Of a DNA stretch of 64,000 nt, positions 52,402-60,988 are shown piece after piece. The position numbers and the translations under genes were made by a program. How positions within the stretch are numbered: the first letter of the stretch is position 1; every line of letters starts with the position of its first letter. The stretch comes from Asaia bogorensis NBRC 16594 (lineage in GTDB: Bacteria; Pseudomonadota; Alphaproteobacteria; Acetobacterales; Acetobacteraceae): positions 1,981,001-2,045,000 of the forward strand of contig NZ_AP014690.1 of the NCBI RefSeq assembly GCF_001547995.1. The letters run 5' to 3'. The notes beneath the pieces were generated by a model, which did no database searches, was not told the DNA's origin, and worked only from the letters and a program-made list of their open reading frames with translations.

Positions 52402-53886
52402 ATGTCATCCCTGCTCAACCCCGTCCGATCCCTGCCGAGCCAGATCAAGGCGCTCCACGCCACGATGAAAAACCCGGTGGAGGCCCTGCCCGAGGCGGTC
52501 TATCACGAGCGCATCGTCGAGCGTCGCCTGATGCGACAGCATATCGTCTATGTCTGCGCGCCAGACCTCATACGAGATGCGCTCGTGACCCGCAGCCATG
52601 CACTCGACAAGGGCGAAGGGCTACGCCGCGCCATCGGACCCGGGCTTGGGCAGGGCCTGCTGACGGCCGAGGGCAGCCATTGGCGCTGGCAGCGTCAGGC
52701 TCTTGCCCCGGTTTTCAGAGCCAATGCCACAGCTGCCTTCCTACCCGCCATGACGCGGGCCACTCTTGGCTGTGTGCTTGATCTCGCCAGACAGGGCGGC
52801 GTGGTGGCCATCGAGCAGATCATGATGCGGCTTACGGGACGCATCATTATTGAGACGATGCTGTCTGATCCCGAAGCCGTCGATGCCGATGCCATGGCCG
52901 ACGGTCTGGCGGTATTTCTTCATCAGACGCGATGGAGCCTCCTGGGCGACCTGCTTGGCACCCCCGAATGGATGCCCCATCCGGGCAAGGCGCGCGGCCT
53001 TGCCGCCGCCCGTGCCTTGCGTCGTGAGGCGATGGCCCAGATCTCACGCCGCCGCGCGGCGATGGCGCACGGTACGCCGTCCGGATTTTCGACGCAGGAA
53101 AGCACCCCGCAAAGCGATGGAGCGTCACCGCTGCCCGATGATCTGCTTGCACGGCTCCTTGCGGCGCGTGACCCCGAGACAGGCCGGATGATGAGCGATG
53201 AGGAGATCATCGATAATCTGCTGACATTCCTGACGGCAGGTCATGAGACCACAGCGCTGGCTCTTGCCTGGACATTCGACCGTCTCGGTCGTCACCCCGA
53301 GATCGCACGCAGCGTGCAGGCGGAAATCGATGCCGTACTGGGCGCTGGTAATGTGAAGGGCACTGGGGGCGATGCGCTTGCTATGGAACAGGTCCAGAAG
53401 CTCACCCTCACACGTGCCGTGCTGCGTGAATCCATGCGTCTGACGCCACCGGCGCCGATGATCGTTCGTGAGGTGAGCGAGCCTTTCGAGCTGGAGGGGG
53501 TGCAGCTTCATCGTGGTACGCGACTGATTGTACCTATCTGCGCTCTGCACCGGCACAGGAGTCTATGGTCGGCACCTGAGATTTTCGACCCGTCGCGGTT
53601 CATGAGTCAGCCCGATGGCAAGGAAAAACAGATCGATCGCTTCGCCTATCTGCCTTTCGGCGCAGGTCAACGCATCTGCATCGGGGCAAGCTTTGCCGAG
53701 ACCGAGGCCCTTGTTGTCATGGCGCTTATGCTACGCCATGTCACCCTTACCCCGATGCTGCGCGAAACCCCGCCCGGCCGGATGGAAATCACCATGCGAC
53801 CGGCAAGGCCCCTGCTGATGGCGGTAACGGCACGTAATCAGGGAGCTTCGGTAGCCCAAGGCCTAAAGCCTCCGGACCAACCGTAA
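52402..53886 (+). CDS. Cytochrome P450
   Basis: 494 residues, soluble-type P450. Helix C WRWQRQAL; oxygen-activation motif AGHETT (279-284); ExxR as ESMR (343-346); haem-binding FGAGQRICIG with Cys426. Long, with no membrane anchor seen; the helix order and ExxR-to-Cys spacing resemble the class of bacterial P450s acting on fatty acids or terpenes. No ferredoxin or reductase gene is adjacent, so a redox partner must come from elsewhere. GGAG lies about 9 bases before the ATG. Controlled by the divergent TetR, by inference. Confidence 0.93.
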   Translation: MSSLLNPVRSLPSQIKALHATMKNPVEALPEAVYHERIVERRLMRQHIVYVCAPDLIRDALVTRSHALDKGEGLRRAIGPGLGQGLLTAEGSHWRWQRQALAPVFRANATAAFLPAMTRATLGCVLDLARQGGVVAIEQIMMRLTGRIIIETMLSDPEAVDADAMADGLAVFLHQTRWSLLGDLLGTPEWMPHPGKARGLAAARALRREAMAQISRRRAAMAHGTPSGFSTQESTPQSDGASPLPDDLLARLLAARDPETGRMMSDEEIIDNLLTFLTAGHETTALALAWTFDRLGRHPEIARSVQAEIDAVLGAGNVKGTGGDALAMEQVQKLTLTRAVLRESMRLTPPAPMIVREVSEPFELEGVQLHRGTRLIVPICALHRHRSLWSAPEIFDPSRFMSQPDGKEKQIDRFAYLPFGAGQRICIGASFAETEALVVMALMLRHVTLTPMLRETPPGRMEITMRPARPLLMAVTARNQGASVAQGLKPPDQP

Positions 53887-53895
53887 GCGCTCGGG

Positions 53896-54723
53896 TTATG
53901 AAGTCTGTTCGTGAGCGAAAGGATGGAAGGTCAAATCCACGACCTCGATCATGCCTTGCACATTGAGATTGAGCTCTTTGGGCGCACACAGCATATTGCA
54001 CGACACTGTGTTATCGTAGATATTTTCCGGGTCATTCCGGTAATTGTTTTTATTATAAAGCGCCGTTACATGCCAATATAGAATATAATCCTGCGCCCAA
54101 AGATGCTTTATCAACTCTGCTGAGCGATCTGGTCGGTCATTTTCAACGAAAATGACCGGTCGGCACCGGGCTATGGTTTCCGATGCGCCCTGCAATGCTT
54201 CAAGCTCGAAACCCTCGACATCGATCTTGAAGAGCAACGGGTGCTTGTCCGTCAGCATGTCATCGGCCCGCACACACGGAACCTTCACTTGCTCGGCCTT
54301 GTTGTCGTGGCTCATGGAAACACGACCGAAATTGCCAAGCTGCCGGTAATCGGGGCGTTCAAATCCGAGCACACCGCGCTCCGCACCGCAGGCAAAAGGC
54401 CAGGCGACAACATTATCGAGCGCGTTCAGAGCCAGATTGGCGCAGAGATTCTGGAACAGGAAAGGCTGAGGCTCGAAAACAACGACATCAGCCCCGACCC
54501 TTGCGGCAGCTTGGGCGAGAGCCACTGTCATGCTGCCGTTATTACCGCCGATCTCGACGATGGTACCCGGCCCCCTGATGAACTGCCGCAGAAGCTCCAG
54601 CTCGCCTTCGCCATATTCGCCATAACGGATCAAGGCCTGTCCGATGAAGAAATCGCATTTATTCGCCAACATCGGCCCATAGCGACCCTGGGTCAGTTCA
54701 TAAGGCAGTAGGGGCTGAACCAT
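53896..54723 (-). CDS. FkbM-family methyltransferase
   Basis: 275 residues. SAM-binding motif TIVEIGGNNGSMTVALAQAA, VVVFEPQPFLFQNLCANLALN, and LFKIDVEGFELEALQGASETI are typical of FkbM enzymes, which often methylate sugars or capsule-type molecules. The C-terminal 60 residues are rich in Asn/Tyr. The gene ends 9 bases from the convergent P450. The DNA upstream (54724-55365) is AT-rich relative to the neighbours, so the gene may be an acquired accessory. Confidence 0.85.
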   Translation of the reverse strand: MVQPLLPYELTQGRYGPMLANKCDFFIGQALIRYGEYGEGELELLRQFIRGPGTIVEIGGNNGSMTVALAQAAARVGADVVVFEPQPFLFQNLCANLALNALDNVVAWPFACGAERGVLGFERPDYRQLGNFGRVSMSHDNKAEQVKVPCVRADDMLTDKHPLLFKIDVEGFELEALQGASETIARCRPVIFVENDRPDRSAELIKHLWAQDYILYWHVTALYNKNNYRNDPENIYDNTVSCNMLCAPKELNLNVQGMIEVVDLTFHPFAHEQTS

Positions 54724-55365
54724 TTTACGACACTCTTATTCTGCTTTGCCCGAAGCAATGGGCACGTGCTCGTCAATATCCCCGTTAAATAACCGACCTG
54801 CCGCGTTGCGACTACTCCGATTTGGATTATGGAAACGTTAATACCTTCACATAAGCGAGATATTCCATGAATTTACATTACATCGATGTCAAATGAATGC
54901 GTGTATATATCAGAATGCATGGAATAAGAGACCAAGACCGTCTGAGATACGGATGGTATTTTTCAAAATTTATTATAGTCCACGTGAGATGATCATACTA
55001 TACCTCTCCTAGACGGCGCATCAATGATCCCCACTGAGGCAATACGATATAATAGCAATGGATAATCTATATTGTGTTATTCATTATTTAGACTCGCGAA
55101 AGGTGTATTTGCCTGTAAATGCAGGAACGCCGTTCGCCGAGACACCAGTCACCACGAAGGCTTCACCGCTTCCCACGTAGTGCCGTCGCATGTGTCAGCA
55201 GAGGGGTAGGAACAACGTCACAGACCCCTCACCACTATGCCCTGCGATAAAGAGGCTTCGCCCTTCCTTCCCTCAGCGAGAAGGCAGAGCGCAACAATGC
55301 GCGAAAGACACCATTCCTACATCCGGCTGGCACGTAGTCTTGATCAGAAGCCAGCCGGGGAGGAC
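54724..55365. other. AT-rich gene-free stretch
   Basis: About 640 bases between fkbM-like and ABC1-kinase genes, clearly richer in A and T than the rest (for example 54830-55085). Only short frames occur; none has a domain or a good ribosome site. Contains CCTGTAAATGCAGG-like partial dyads. No transposase, tRNA or long repeat was found. It may contain the fkbM promoter. Confidence 0.55.
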
Positions 55366-56733
55366 TTATAGACCGTTGAGCGGCGGCGGCACGCGAGCGG
55401 CGGCGAGTGCCACCTGCTGTCGCTCCGCAAGAGCGACCTCGTCGAAATCCGCAATCAGTTCCTGGAAAAGCTTGTGCCAGTTCAACTTGGCGCGCAGGCG
55501 AAGGAAAACGCTCCCCAGACCGATGGCGGAGCGATCGACCAGCACGAACTCACGTGACGGGCGGACGCCACCTGTGCGCTTGAGCCCCTCATAAACGCGT
55601 TCAGCAATATCACGCCCGAAATTGGGGTCGTCATTTTCCTGAATGAAACGTTCGCGGTCATCCATCAGCGGGCCATAGATGAAACGCGCCCATTCGTTCA
55701 GCACCGAAGCTGTCTCACGCGACAGCCCCTTGAAGCCCCAAGCCTCATAGGCTGCAAAGGCCATGTCCTCATCATTGTCACGCAGCGCATTGAAGAGGTC
55801 GATGATACCCTTGATAAAATGCGGTGGGAAAATCCGTATCGCACCAAAATCGAGCAGGTTGAGCCCCCAATCGGGGCGAATGGTGAAATTGCCCATATGC
55901 GGGTCGCCATGAATAATGCCGTAGCGATAGACCGGTGTGTACCACGCCTTGAACAGTGCGGTCGCAATGGCATTACGCTCTTCCTGGGTCGGGTTCGTAT
56001 CCAGGATCTTCTGGATACCCCTGCCCGAGACCCACTCCATCGTCAGCAGGCGACGGGTGGAGAGCGCCTCGACAGGCAGTGGTACCGTGACCTCAGGAAT
56101 ATGCTGCAGCATGTCGCGATAGAGCCGCATATGCGAGGCTTCGCGCTCGTAATCGAGCTCCTCACGCAGGCGCTCTTCCAGCTCGCGCACGACTTCGTCC
56201 TGTTTGATGGCTGGCAGGAACTGCTGCACAAGCCCGACCACCACCCTGAACTGACGCAGATCGGATTCCACGGCAGCGTTCATATCGGGATATTGCAGCT
56301 TGCAGGCGACATCCTGCCCCTCTGCCGTTACCGCACGATGCACCTGCCCCAGACTGGCCGCCGCCATGGCCTGATGGGAGAAGGAGCGAAACTGCCGCTC
56401 CCAGTTCACACCGAGTTCAGTCACCATACGGCGGCGCACAAAGCTCCAGGCCATCGGCGGGGCATTGGCCTGAAGTTCTGCCAACTGGTTGGCATATTCC
56501 TCGGGCAGGGCACCGGGGATGGTAGAGAGTATCTGCGCGCCCTTCATGAGCGGCCCCTTGAGCCCCCCCAGAGCCGCACGCAGGTCATTGGCATGAATGG
56601 CCTGATTGGATTTGAAACCAAGCTTGTTGCCAATCACGCGCGTCGCGATACCCCCGACCGTGCCTGAGGCACGCGCCATGCGCTTGATTTCGCCAAACAG
56701 GCCAGTCTGATCCAGATCCTTGGGTGTGCTCAT
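55366..56733 (-). CDS. ABC1/UbiB-family atypical kinase
   Basis: 455 residues. The KxGQ region reads GPLMKGAQILST (Lys64, Gln67, with Ala66 for the usual Gly), the Ala-rich loop is AAASLGQVHRA (125-135), ATP-binding Lys146 lies in DVACKLQYP, and the catalytic loop GIIHGDPHMGNF plus LLDFGAIR are present. UbiB proteins support ubiquinone synthesis; this is a UbiB relative rather than a certain UbiB, as it lacks the C-terminal membrane spans. It begins 3 bases after the pepF stop, so they share a transcript. Confidence 0.88.
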   Translation of the reverse strand: MSTPKDLDQTGLFGEIKRMARASGTVGGIATRVIGNKLGFKSNQAIHANDLRAALGGLKGPLMKGAQILSTIPGALPEEYANQLAELQANAPPMAWSFVRRRMVTELGVNWERQFRSFSHQAMAAASLGQVHRAVTAEGQDVACKLQYPDMNAAVESDLRQFRVVVGLVQQFLPAIKQDEVVRELEERLREELDYEREASHMRLYRDMLQHIPEVTVPLPVEALSTRRLLTMEWVSGRGIQKILDTNPTQEERNAIATALFKAWYTPVYRYGIIHGDPHMGNFTIRPDWGLNLLDFGAIRIFPPHFIKGIIDLFNALRDNDEDMAFAAYEAWGFKGLSRETASVLNEWARFIYGPLMDDRERFIQENDDPNFGRDIAERVYEGLKRTGGVRPSREFVLVDRSAIGLGSVFLRLRAKLNWHKLFQELIADFDEVALAERQQVALAAARVPPPLNGL

Positions 56734-56736
56734 CGG

Positions 56737-58548
56737 TTAAGCGCTCTTGTCCTGTTTTTCCTGAGCCTCAAGCTCGTCAATGAAGCCGGAGATCACATCC
56801 AGGCCCTTGCGCCAGAACCCCGGGTCGGTCGCATCCAGACCGAAAGGCGCCAGCAAATCGGCATGACGCTTTGTGCCCCCGGCTTCCAGCATCGCCACAT
56901 AACGATCCTGAAACGCGGCTGTTCCACCCTGCTTGTCCTGTTCGCTTTGATAAACGCCATAGAGCGCATTCACCAGGCAATCCCCGAACGCATAGGCGTA
57001 AACATAAAACGGTGAGTGCACGAAATGCGGGACGTAAGACCAGTAGGTGTCATAATCGGGAGTAAACTCGAAGATCGGGCCAAGGCTGCGCGTCTGCACC
57101 TCGCGCCAGATTTCGCCCAGACGCTCGGGAGACAACTCGCCGTGACGGCGCTCATCATGCACCTTCACCTCAAACTGGTAGAAGGCAATCTGGCGCACAA
57201 CCGTGTTGAGCATGTCCTCGACCTTGCCGGCCAGCATCCGGCGTCTGCGCGCGGGGTCGCGCTCCGCGTCCAGCAGGGCACGGAATGTCAGCATCTCGCC
57301 GAACACCGAGGCTGTCTCGGCAAGGGTGAGCGGGGTCGAGGATTGCAGATAACCCTGCTTTGCCGCGAGAAGCTGATGCGCGCCATGTCCCAGCTCATGC
57401 GCCAGCGTCATGACATCGCGCGTGCGACCGTGATAGTTGAGCAGCACGTAAGGATGGGTGTCCGGTGTGACCGGATGGGCAAAGGCGCCGGATGACTTGC
57501 CCGGCACTGGCGGCACGTCGATCCAGTCATTCTCCATGAAGCGCCCCACGAGCGCACCAAGGCGCGGGTCGAAACGCTCATAGGCATCGCGCACGATGGT
57601 CTTGGCATCTTCCCACGGGATCAGCCTGTCCTCGTCACCGGGGAGCGGGGCGTTGCGGTCCCAGTGCTGCAGCTTGTCGAGGCCAAGCCATCCTGCCTTG
57701 AGACTGTAATAGCGATGTGCCAGTCGGGCGTAATCAGCGTCGACCGCCGAGACGAGCGCATCGACCACCTCATCCTCAACCATATTTGCCCGGTTGCGGC
57801 TCGATGAGGGGCGCGGAAAGCCCCTGAGGCCGTCCTCGATGGACTTGTCCTTGGCGAGAGTATTGGTGATCAACACGAGAAGGCGCTGATTGGCCCCCAG
57901 AGCGCGGCTTACTTCACCGGCAGCGATACGACGTTTCTCCCGATCGGGGCTCGATAACTGGTTGAGCGCGTCACCCAGAGGGCGCTCCTCGCCATCGAGC
58001 GTGACCGTCAGGGAGGCCATGGTCTCGTCAAAAAGCCGGTTCCACGAAGCCCTGCCCGTCACCGACTTCTCAACCAGTACCTGTTCCACCTCATCAGAAA
58101 GCTGATAGGGCCGCCATACACGCAGATCACGCAGGAAGGGCGCCCAGCGGACGAGCTCGGCATCCTCCAGCAGCTTTTCCAGATGGGTATCATCCAGTCG
58201 GTTGAGCTCAAGCGTGAAGAACAGCAGATGCGATGAGATTGCCGTCAGACGCTCTGTCATGCCCTGTGAGAAGCGCCCGGTGGCCGGGTCGGTCGTTCGG
58301 GCCGCAAAGCCAAGCTGAGCAAAGGCACCCAAGCGGCCCATGCGCTGGTCGATCTGCTCATACGCTACGATGGCAGAGGCCAGATCGCTGGCACTCGCTT
58401 CAGCCAGCCTGCCTTTCCAGCGTTCGGCAAAGGCCTTTGCCTGTTCATCGCACCAGGCGAGATCGTGCTCGATGGAAGGGTCATCGAGGCCGGCATACAG
58501 ATCCGAGAGATCCCAGCGGGGCAAGGTAGGGCTGTCGGCTTGGGCCAT
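56737..58548 (-). CDS. pepF: Oligoendopeptidase F (M3B family)
   Basis: 603 residues, cytosolic zinc endopeptidase that degrades short peptides. Zinc motif HELGH at 384-388 within MTLAHELGHGAHQLL, third ligand in TLAETASVFGEML, and the C-terminal FTPDYDTYWSYVPHFVHSPFYVYAYAFGDCLVNALY for substrate shape. Full length. It is followed immediately by the ABC1 kinase and preceded by amn with about 120 bases in between. Confidence 0.94.
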   Translation of the reverse strand: MAQADSPTLPRWDLSDLYAGLDDPSIEHDLAWCDEQAKAFAERWKGRLAEASASDLASAIVAYEQIDQRMGRLGAFAQLGFAARTTDPATGRFSQGMTERLTAISSHLLFFTLELNRLDDTHLEKLLEDAELVRWAPFLRDLRVWRPYQLSDEVEQVLVEKSVTGRASWNRLFDETMASLTVTLDGEERPLGDALNQLSSPDREKRRIAAGEVSRALGANQRLLVLITNTLAKDKSIEDGLRGFPRPSSSRNRANMVEDEVVDALVSAVDADYARLAHRYYSLKAGWLGLDKLQHWDRNAPLPGDEDRLIPWEDAKTIVRDAYERFDPRLGALVGRFMENDWIDVPPVPGKSSGAFAHPVTPDTHPYVLLNYHGRTRDVMTLAHELGHGAHQLLAAKQGYLQSSTPLTLAETASVFGEMLTFRALLDAERDPARRRRMLAGKVEDMLNTVVRQIAFYQFEVKVHDERRHGELSPERLGEIWREVQTRSLGPIFEFTPDYDTYWSYVPHFVHSPFYVYAYAFGDCLVNALYGVYQSEQDKQGGTAAFQDRYVAMLEAGGTKRHADLLAPFGLDATDPGFWRKGLDVISGFIDELEAQEKQDKSA

Positions 58549-58581
58549 GTCGTCGGGTCCTTGTTATCTTTGTCTGTCCCA

Positions 58582-58607
58582 TCCCATCTGGTGACGACCA
58601 GATGGGA
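58582..58607. repeat. Perfect inverted repeat between amn and pepF
   Basis: TCCCATCTGGT / ACCAGATGGGA, 11 bp with a GACG loop, 62 bases after the amn stop. No T-run follows on the minus strand. It may attenuate read-through into pepF or protect the amn transcript end. Confidence 0.5.
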
Positions 58608-58668
58608 CAGAAAGAGGGGTATCGCCCCTGCCGTGAAAGAGTGCGTGTCGCGTCCGGGAAATGACGCC

Positions 58669-60117
58669 CTAGCGGAAAGCCGGCTCGTCAAAGCCGCGCA
58701 GCTTGCGCGAATGGAGACTCTCCACCCCCCGCTCACGCAGCAGACGCATGGTCTCGATCCCCACCATGAGGTGCTGGCTGACCCGCTCGCGATAGAACGC
58801 ATTCGCCATTCCGCGCAGCTTCAGCTCGCCATGCAATGGCTTGTCAGACACACAAAGCAGCGTGCCATAGGGAACGCGAAACCGGAATCCGTTGGCCGCA
58901 ATGGTGGCGGATTCCATATCCACGGCGATGGATCGGCTCATATTGATCTGGGTGAAGAGCGCCCGCAAACGGAGCTCCCAGTTGCGGTTATCGGTCGTCA
59001 TGACCGTGCCTGTGCGCAGCCTGGTCTTGATCTCGCGCTCGTCCAGCCCGGTCACGCGCTCCATCGCCTCCTGCAGCGCCACCTGCACCTCTGCAATTGG
59101 AGGGACAGGCACCCATGTCGGCAGGTCGTCGTCAAGCACATGGTCGTCGCGCACATAACCATGCGCCAGCACGTAATCACCCAGCAGCTGGGTGCGGCGC
59201 AGCCCGGCGCAATGGCCTACCATCAGCCAGCAGTGAGGACGCAGAACGGCCAGATGATCGGTGATCGTCTTGGCGTTGGAAGGGCCGACACCGATATTGA
59301 TGAGCGTGATGCCATCACCATCCGGGCGGCAGAGATGATAGGCGGGCATCTGCGGCAAGGAGGCCGAAGGCTGCCCCGACATACCGGTCTTGCTGTAGAT
59401 CGCATCGCCCGGCTCGACGAAAGCGCTGTATTCACCGCCCGCATCGACCTGTGCGCGGGCATAATCGCGAAAGCCATCAACATAGCGCTGATAGTTGGTC
59501 AGCAGAATGAAGCGCTGGAAATGACGGGGCGCCGTGCCGGTATAGTGATGCAGGCGCGCAAGCGAATAATCCGTCCGTTCTGCGGTGAAAAGCGCCAGAG
59601 CCCTCGGCGCATCGGGGTCCGGTATGATTTCGCAATTGGCAATGCGATCATCTGTCGCATGCAGATCCGGTAAGGCGTAATTATCCTGCAGGATCTTCAG
59701 ATCACTCTCGGTGAGGCCAGTCACAGCCTCTTCCATGACATAGGGCAGCGGCATGGGGCGACGTGACAGCCCGACATGCACAGGCTGACGGTAACATTCG
59801 AGCAAGTTCTCGATCTGGGCACGCCAATAGCTGCGAAAGAGCGCAGGTCGCGTCAGGGTGGTGCCATAGAAGCCGGGCTCAAGCAGAACGCCAAAACGCG
59901 GCTTCACATCATGGGGGATCGATCCGCGCGCGAGAGAAAAAGCGAGATAGGGATAATAAGACTCCGCTGGCTCACGCGCCTCGAAGGCCTTGCGCAGCCG
60001 GGATGCCCCCTCGTCGTAAAGCGCCTCGATCCGGTCAAGCGCTGCCTCGGCATCATGAAACGGCATGAAGCCTGAACCGACCTGGTCGAACATGCCATCC
60101 TGATCCGATACGCTCAT
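58669..60117 (-). CDS. amn: AMP nucleosidase
   Basis: 482 residues. Splits AMP into adenine and ribose 5-phosphate. Family N-terminal domain (YLAFSLARGSIPHDVKPRFGVL) and nucleoside-phosphorylase-like C-terminal domain with INIGVGPSNAKTITDHLAVLRPHCWLMVGHCAGLR and VDMESATIAANGFRFRVPYGTLLCVSDKP. Full length. It is divergent from the small gene at 60227. Confidence 0.95.
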   Translation of the reverse strand: MSVSDQDGMFDQVGSGFMPFHDAEAALDRIEALYDEGASRLRKAFEAREPAESYYPYLAFSLARGSIPHDVKPRFGVLLEPGFYGTTLTRPALFRSYWRAQIENLLECYRQPVHVGLSRRPMPLPYVMEEAVTGLTESDLKILQDNYALPDLHATDDRIANCEIIPDPDAPRALALFTAERTDYSLARLHHYTGTAPRHFQRFILLTNYQRYVDGFRDYARAQVDAGGEYSAFVEPGDAIYSKTGMSGQPSASLPQMPAYHLCRPDGDGITLINIGVGPSNAKTITDHLAVLRPHCWLMVGHCAGLRRTQLLGDYVLAHGYVRDDHVLDDDLPTWVPVPPIAEVQVALQEAMERVTGLDEREIKTRLRTGTVMTTDNRNWELRLRALFTQINMSRSIAVDMESATIAANGFRFRVPYGTLLCVSDKPLHGELKLRGMANAFYRERVSQHLMVGIETMRLLRERGVESLHSRKLRGFDEPAFR

Positions 60118-60209
60118 CCTGCATCCTTCCCATTTTTCAGCCCGCTCTTGAGAGGGTTGCGATCAGGCTAGCCCGAACTGCACAACGACGATAGACGCAG
60201 ATATCGGTA

Positions 60210-60224
60210 CGTTATAACATAACG
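60210..60224. promoter_or_regulatory. 6-3-6 dyad before the 60227 gene
   Basis: CGTTAT-AAC-ATAACG lies 2 bases before the ATG at 60227, where a Shine-Dalgarno site would be expected and is absent. Could be an operator or a leaderless promoter element. Confidence 0.35.
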
Positions 60225-60226
60225 AT

Positions 60227-60667
60227 ATGAGCCATCACGATTCCGCCTCGCCTGCCGCTATCCGTTCTGCGAACGTGCAAAGCCGCCTCACCTCTGAGGC
60301 TGCCGGAAAAAGAGCGTCCAGACGCAAGGCATCCGCAGATAATGACGGCACCTGCCGCAAAACGATCTGGCGCAGGCTGGAAGGCGATTCATGGGAGGCG
60401 TTCGATGCCCTGCCCCGCGCCATTCGCCTTCGGTTGACCGAGCATGTCTATGATGCCTGGTCGGTCAACGCTCTGGCACTGTGGCGCCACTACAAGAAAG
60501 TGCATGGCGCGACTGAAAGGGCTGAACGTGCTATGATCCGCTACCTCGACTACTGCGAGAGGCTTGAGCAGCAAGCCTTTATCGAGCGCCACGGCGCCCT
60601 GGCCCATCAGGCAGCAGGTGCCACACCGTTACGCTATGAAGCCTCGCGCCAGAAAATGGGGGCTTGA
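60227..60667 (+). CDS. DUF6525-like small protein
   Basis: 146 residues, no membrane span. A Ser/Ala/Arg-rich N terminus (about 1-45) is followed by TIWRRLEGDSWEAFDALPRAIRLRLTEHVYDAWSVNALALW, which resembles the short alphaproteobacterial DUF6525 family. It is basic and helical. Function unknown. The start ATG follows a dyad instead of a ribosome site, so translation may be leaderless or the start later. Confidence 0.6.
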   Translation: MSHHDSASPAAIRSANVQSRLTSEAAGKRASRRKASADNDGTCRKTIWRRLEGDSWEAFDALPRAIRLRLTEHVYDAWSVNALALWRHYKKVHGATERAERAMIRYLDYCERLEQQAFIERHGALAHQAAGATPLRYEASRQKMGA

Positions 60668-60848
60668 GCTCGAAACGCCCTCAGAACAGAGATACGCCAC
60701 CATAATACTATGACGGTTGCGTTTAATTAACGCGCATCACACCATTGTCACGCACCCACTCATAAATAGTCTGCCATATGATCGGCCTGTCATGCGCAGA
60801 TCGATGTTGTATTTATTTGGACAGTCCGAACTCCATGCGGCGATTCTG

Positions 60849-60858
60849 TGTCCGGACA
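60849..60858. promoter_or_regulatory. Palindrome pair with GGAC/GTCC half-sites
   Basis: TGTCCGGACA is a perfect 10-bp palindrome. About 30 bases upstream, TTTGGACAGTCCGAA carries the same half-sites around one central base. The pair is a candidate operator for the efflux genes; no regulator gene is adjacent. Confidence 0.4.
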
Positions 60859-60942
60859 GGCGGCTTCTACCGTATGACTGCATGAGGACATTGGCTTCAG
60901 AAGGTGTAATCTTCTGAGCGACGCCCAATCGACCGCCGGACT

Positions 60943-60969
60943 GGAGCGCCCTCCTCTTCTGGGCGCTCC
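60943..60969 (+). promoter_or_regulatory. Hairpin in the efflux-operon leader
   Basis: GGAGCGCCC / GGGCGCTCC, a perfect 9-bp stem with a pyrimidine-rich loop (TCCTCTTCT), ending 19 bases before the MFS start codon. No T-run and no Shine-Dalgarno between stem and ATG. Confidence 0.45.
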
Positions 60970-60988
60970 CTATATCGCCCATCACCCC

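Larger units (their letters stand above)
60668..60988. other. Leader region of the efflux operon
   Basis: About 320 bases upstream of the MFS gene without a credible gene. It contains GCGTTTAATTAACGC (60719-60733), TTTGGACAGTCCGAA (60818-60832 region), TGTCCGGACA (60849-60858) and a stem at 60943-60969. Confidence 0.5.

Noticed and set aside
55190-55594. 134-codon plus-strand frame crossing into the ABC1 kinase gene
   Set aside because: Half of it is antisense to the kinase and the rest lies in AT-rich intergenic DNA without a ribosome site.
58465-59673. 402-codon plus-strand frame opposite amn
   Set aside because: Antisense of a complete AMP nucleosidase; no family resemblance.
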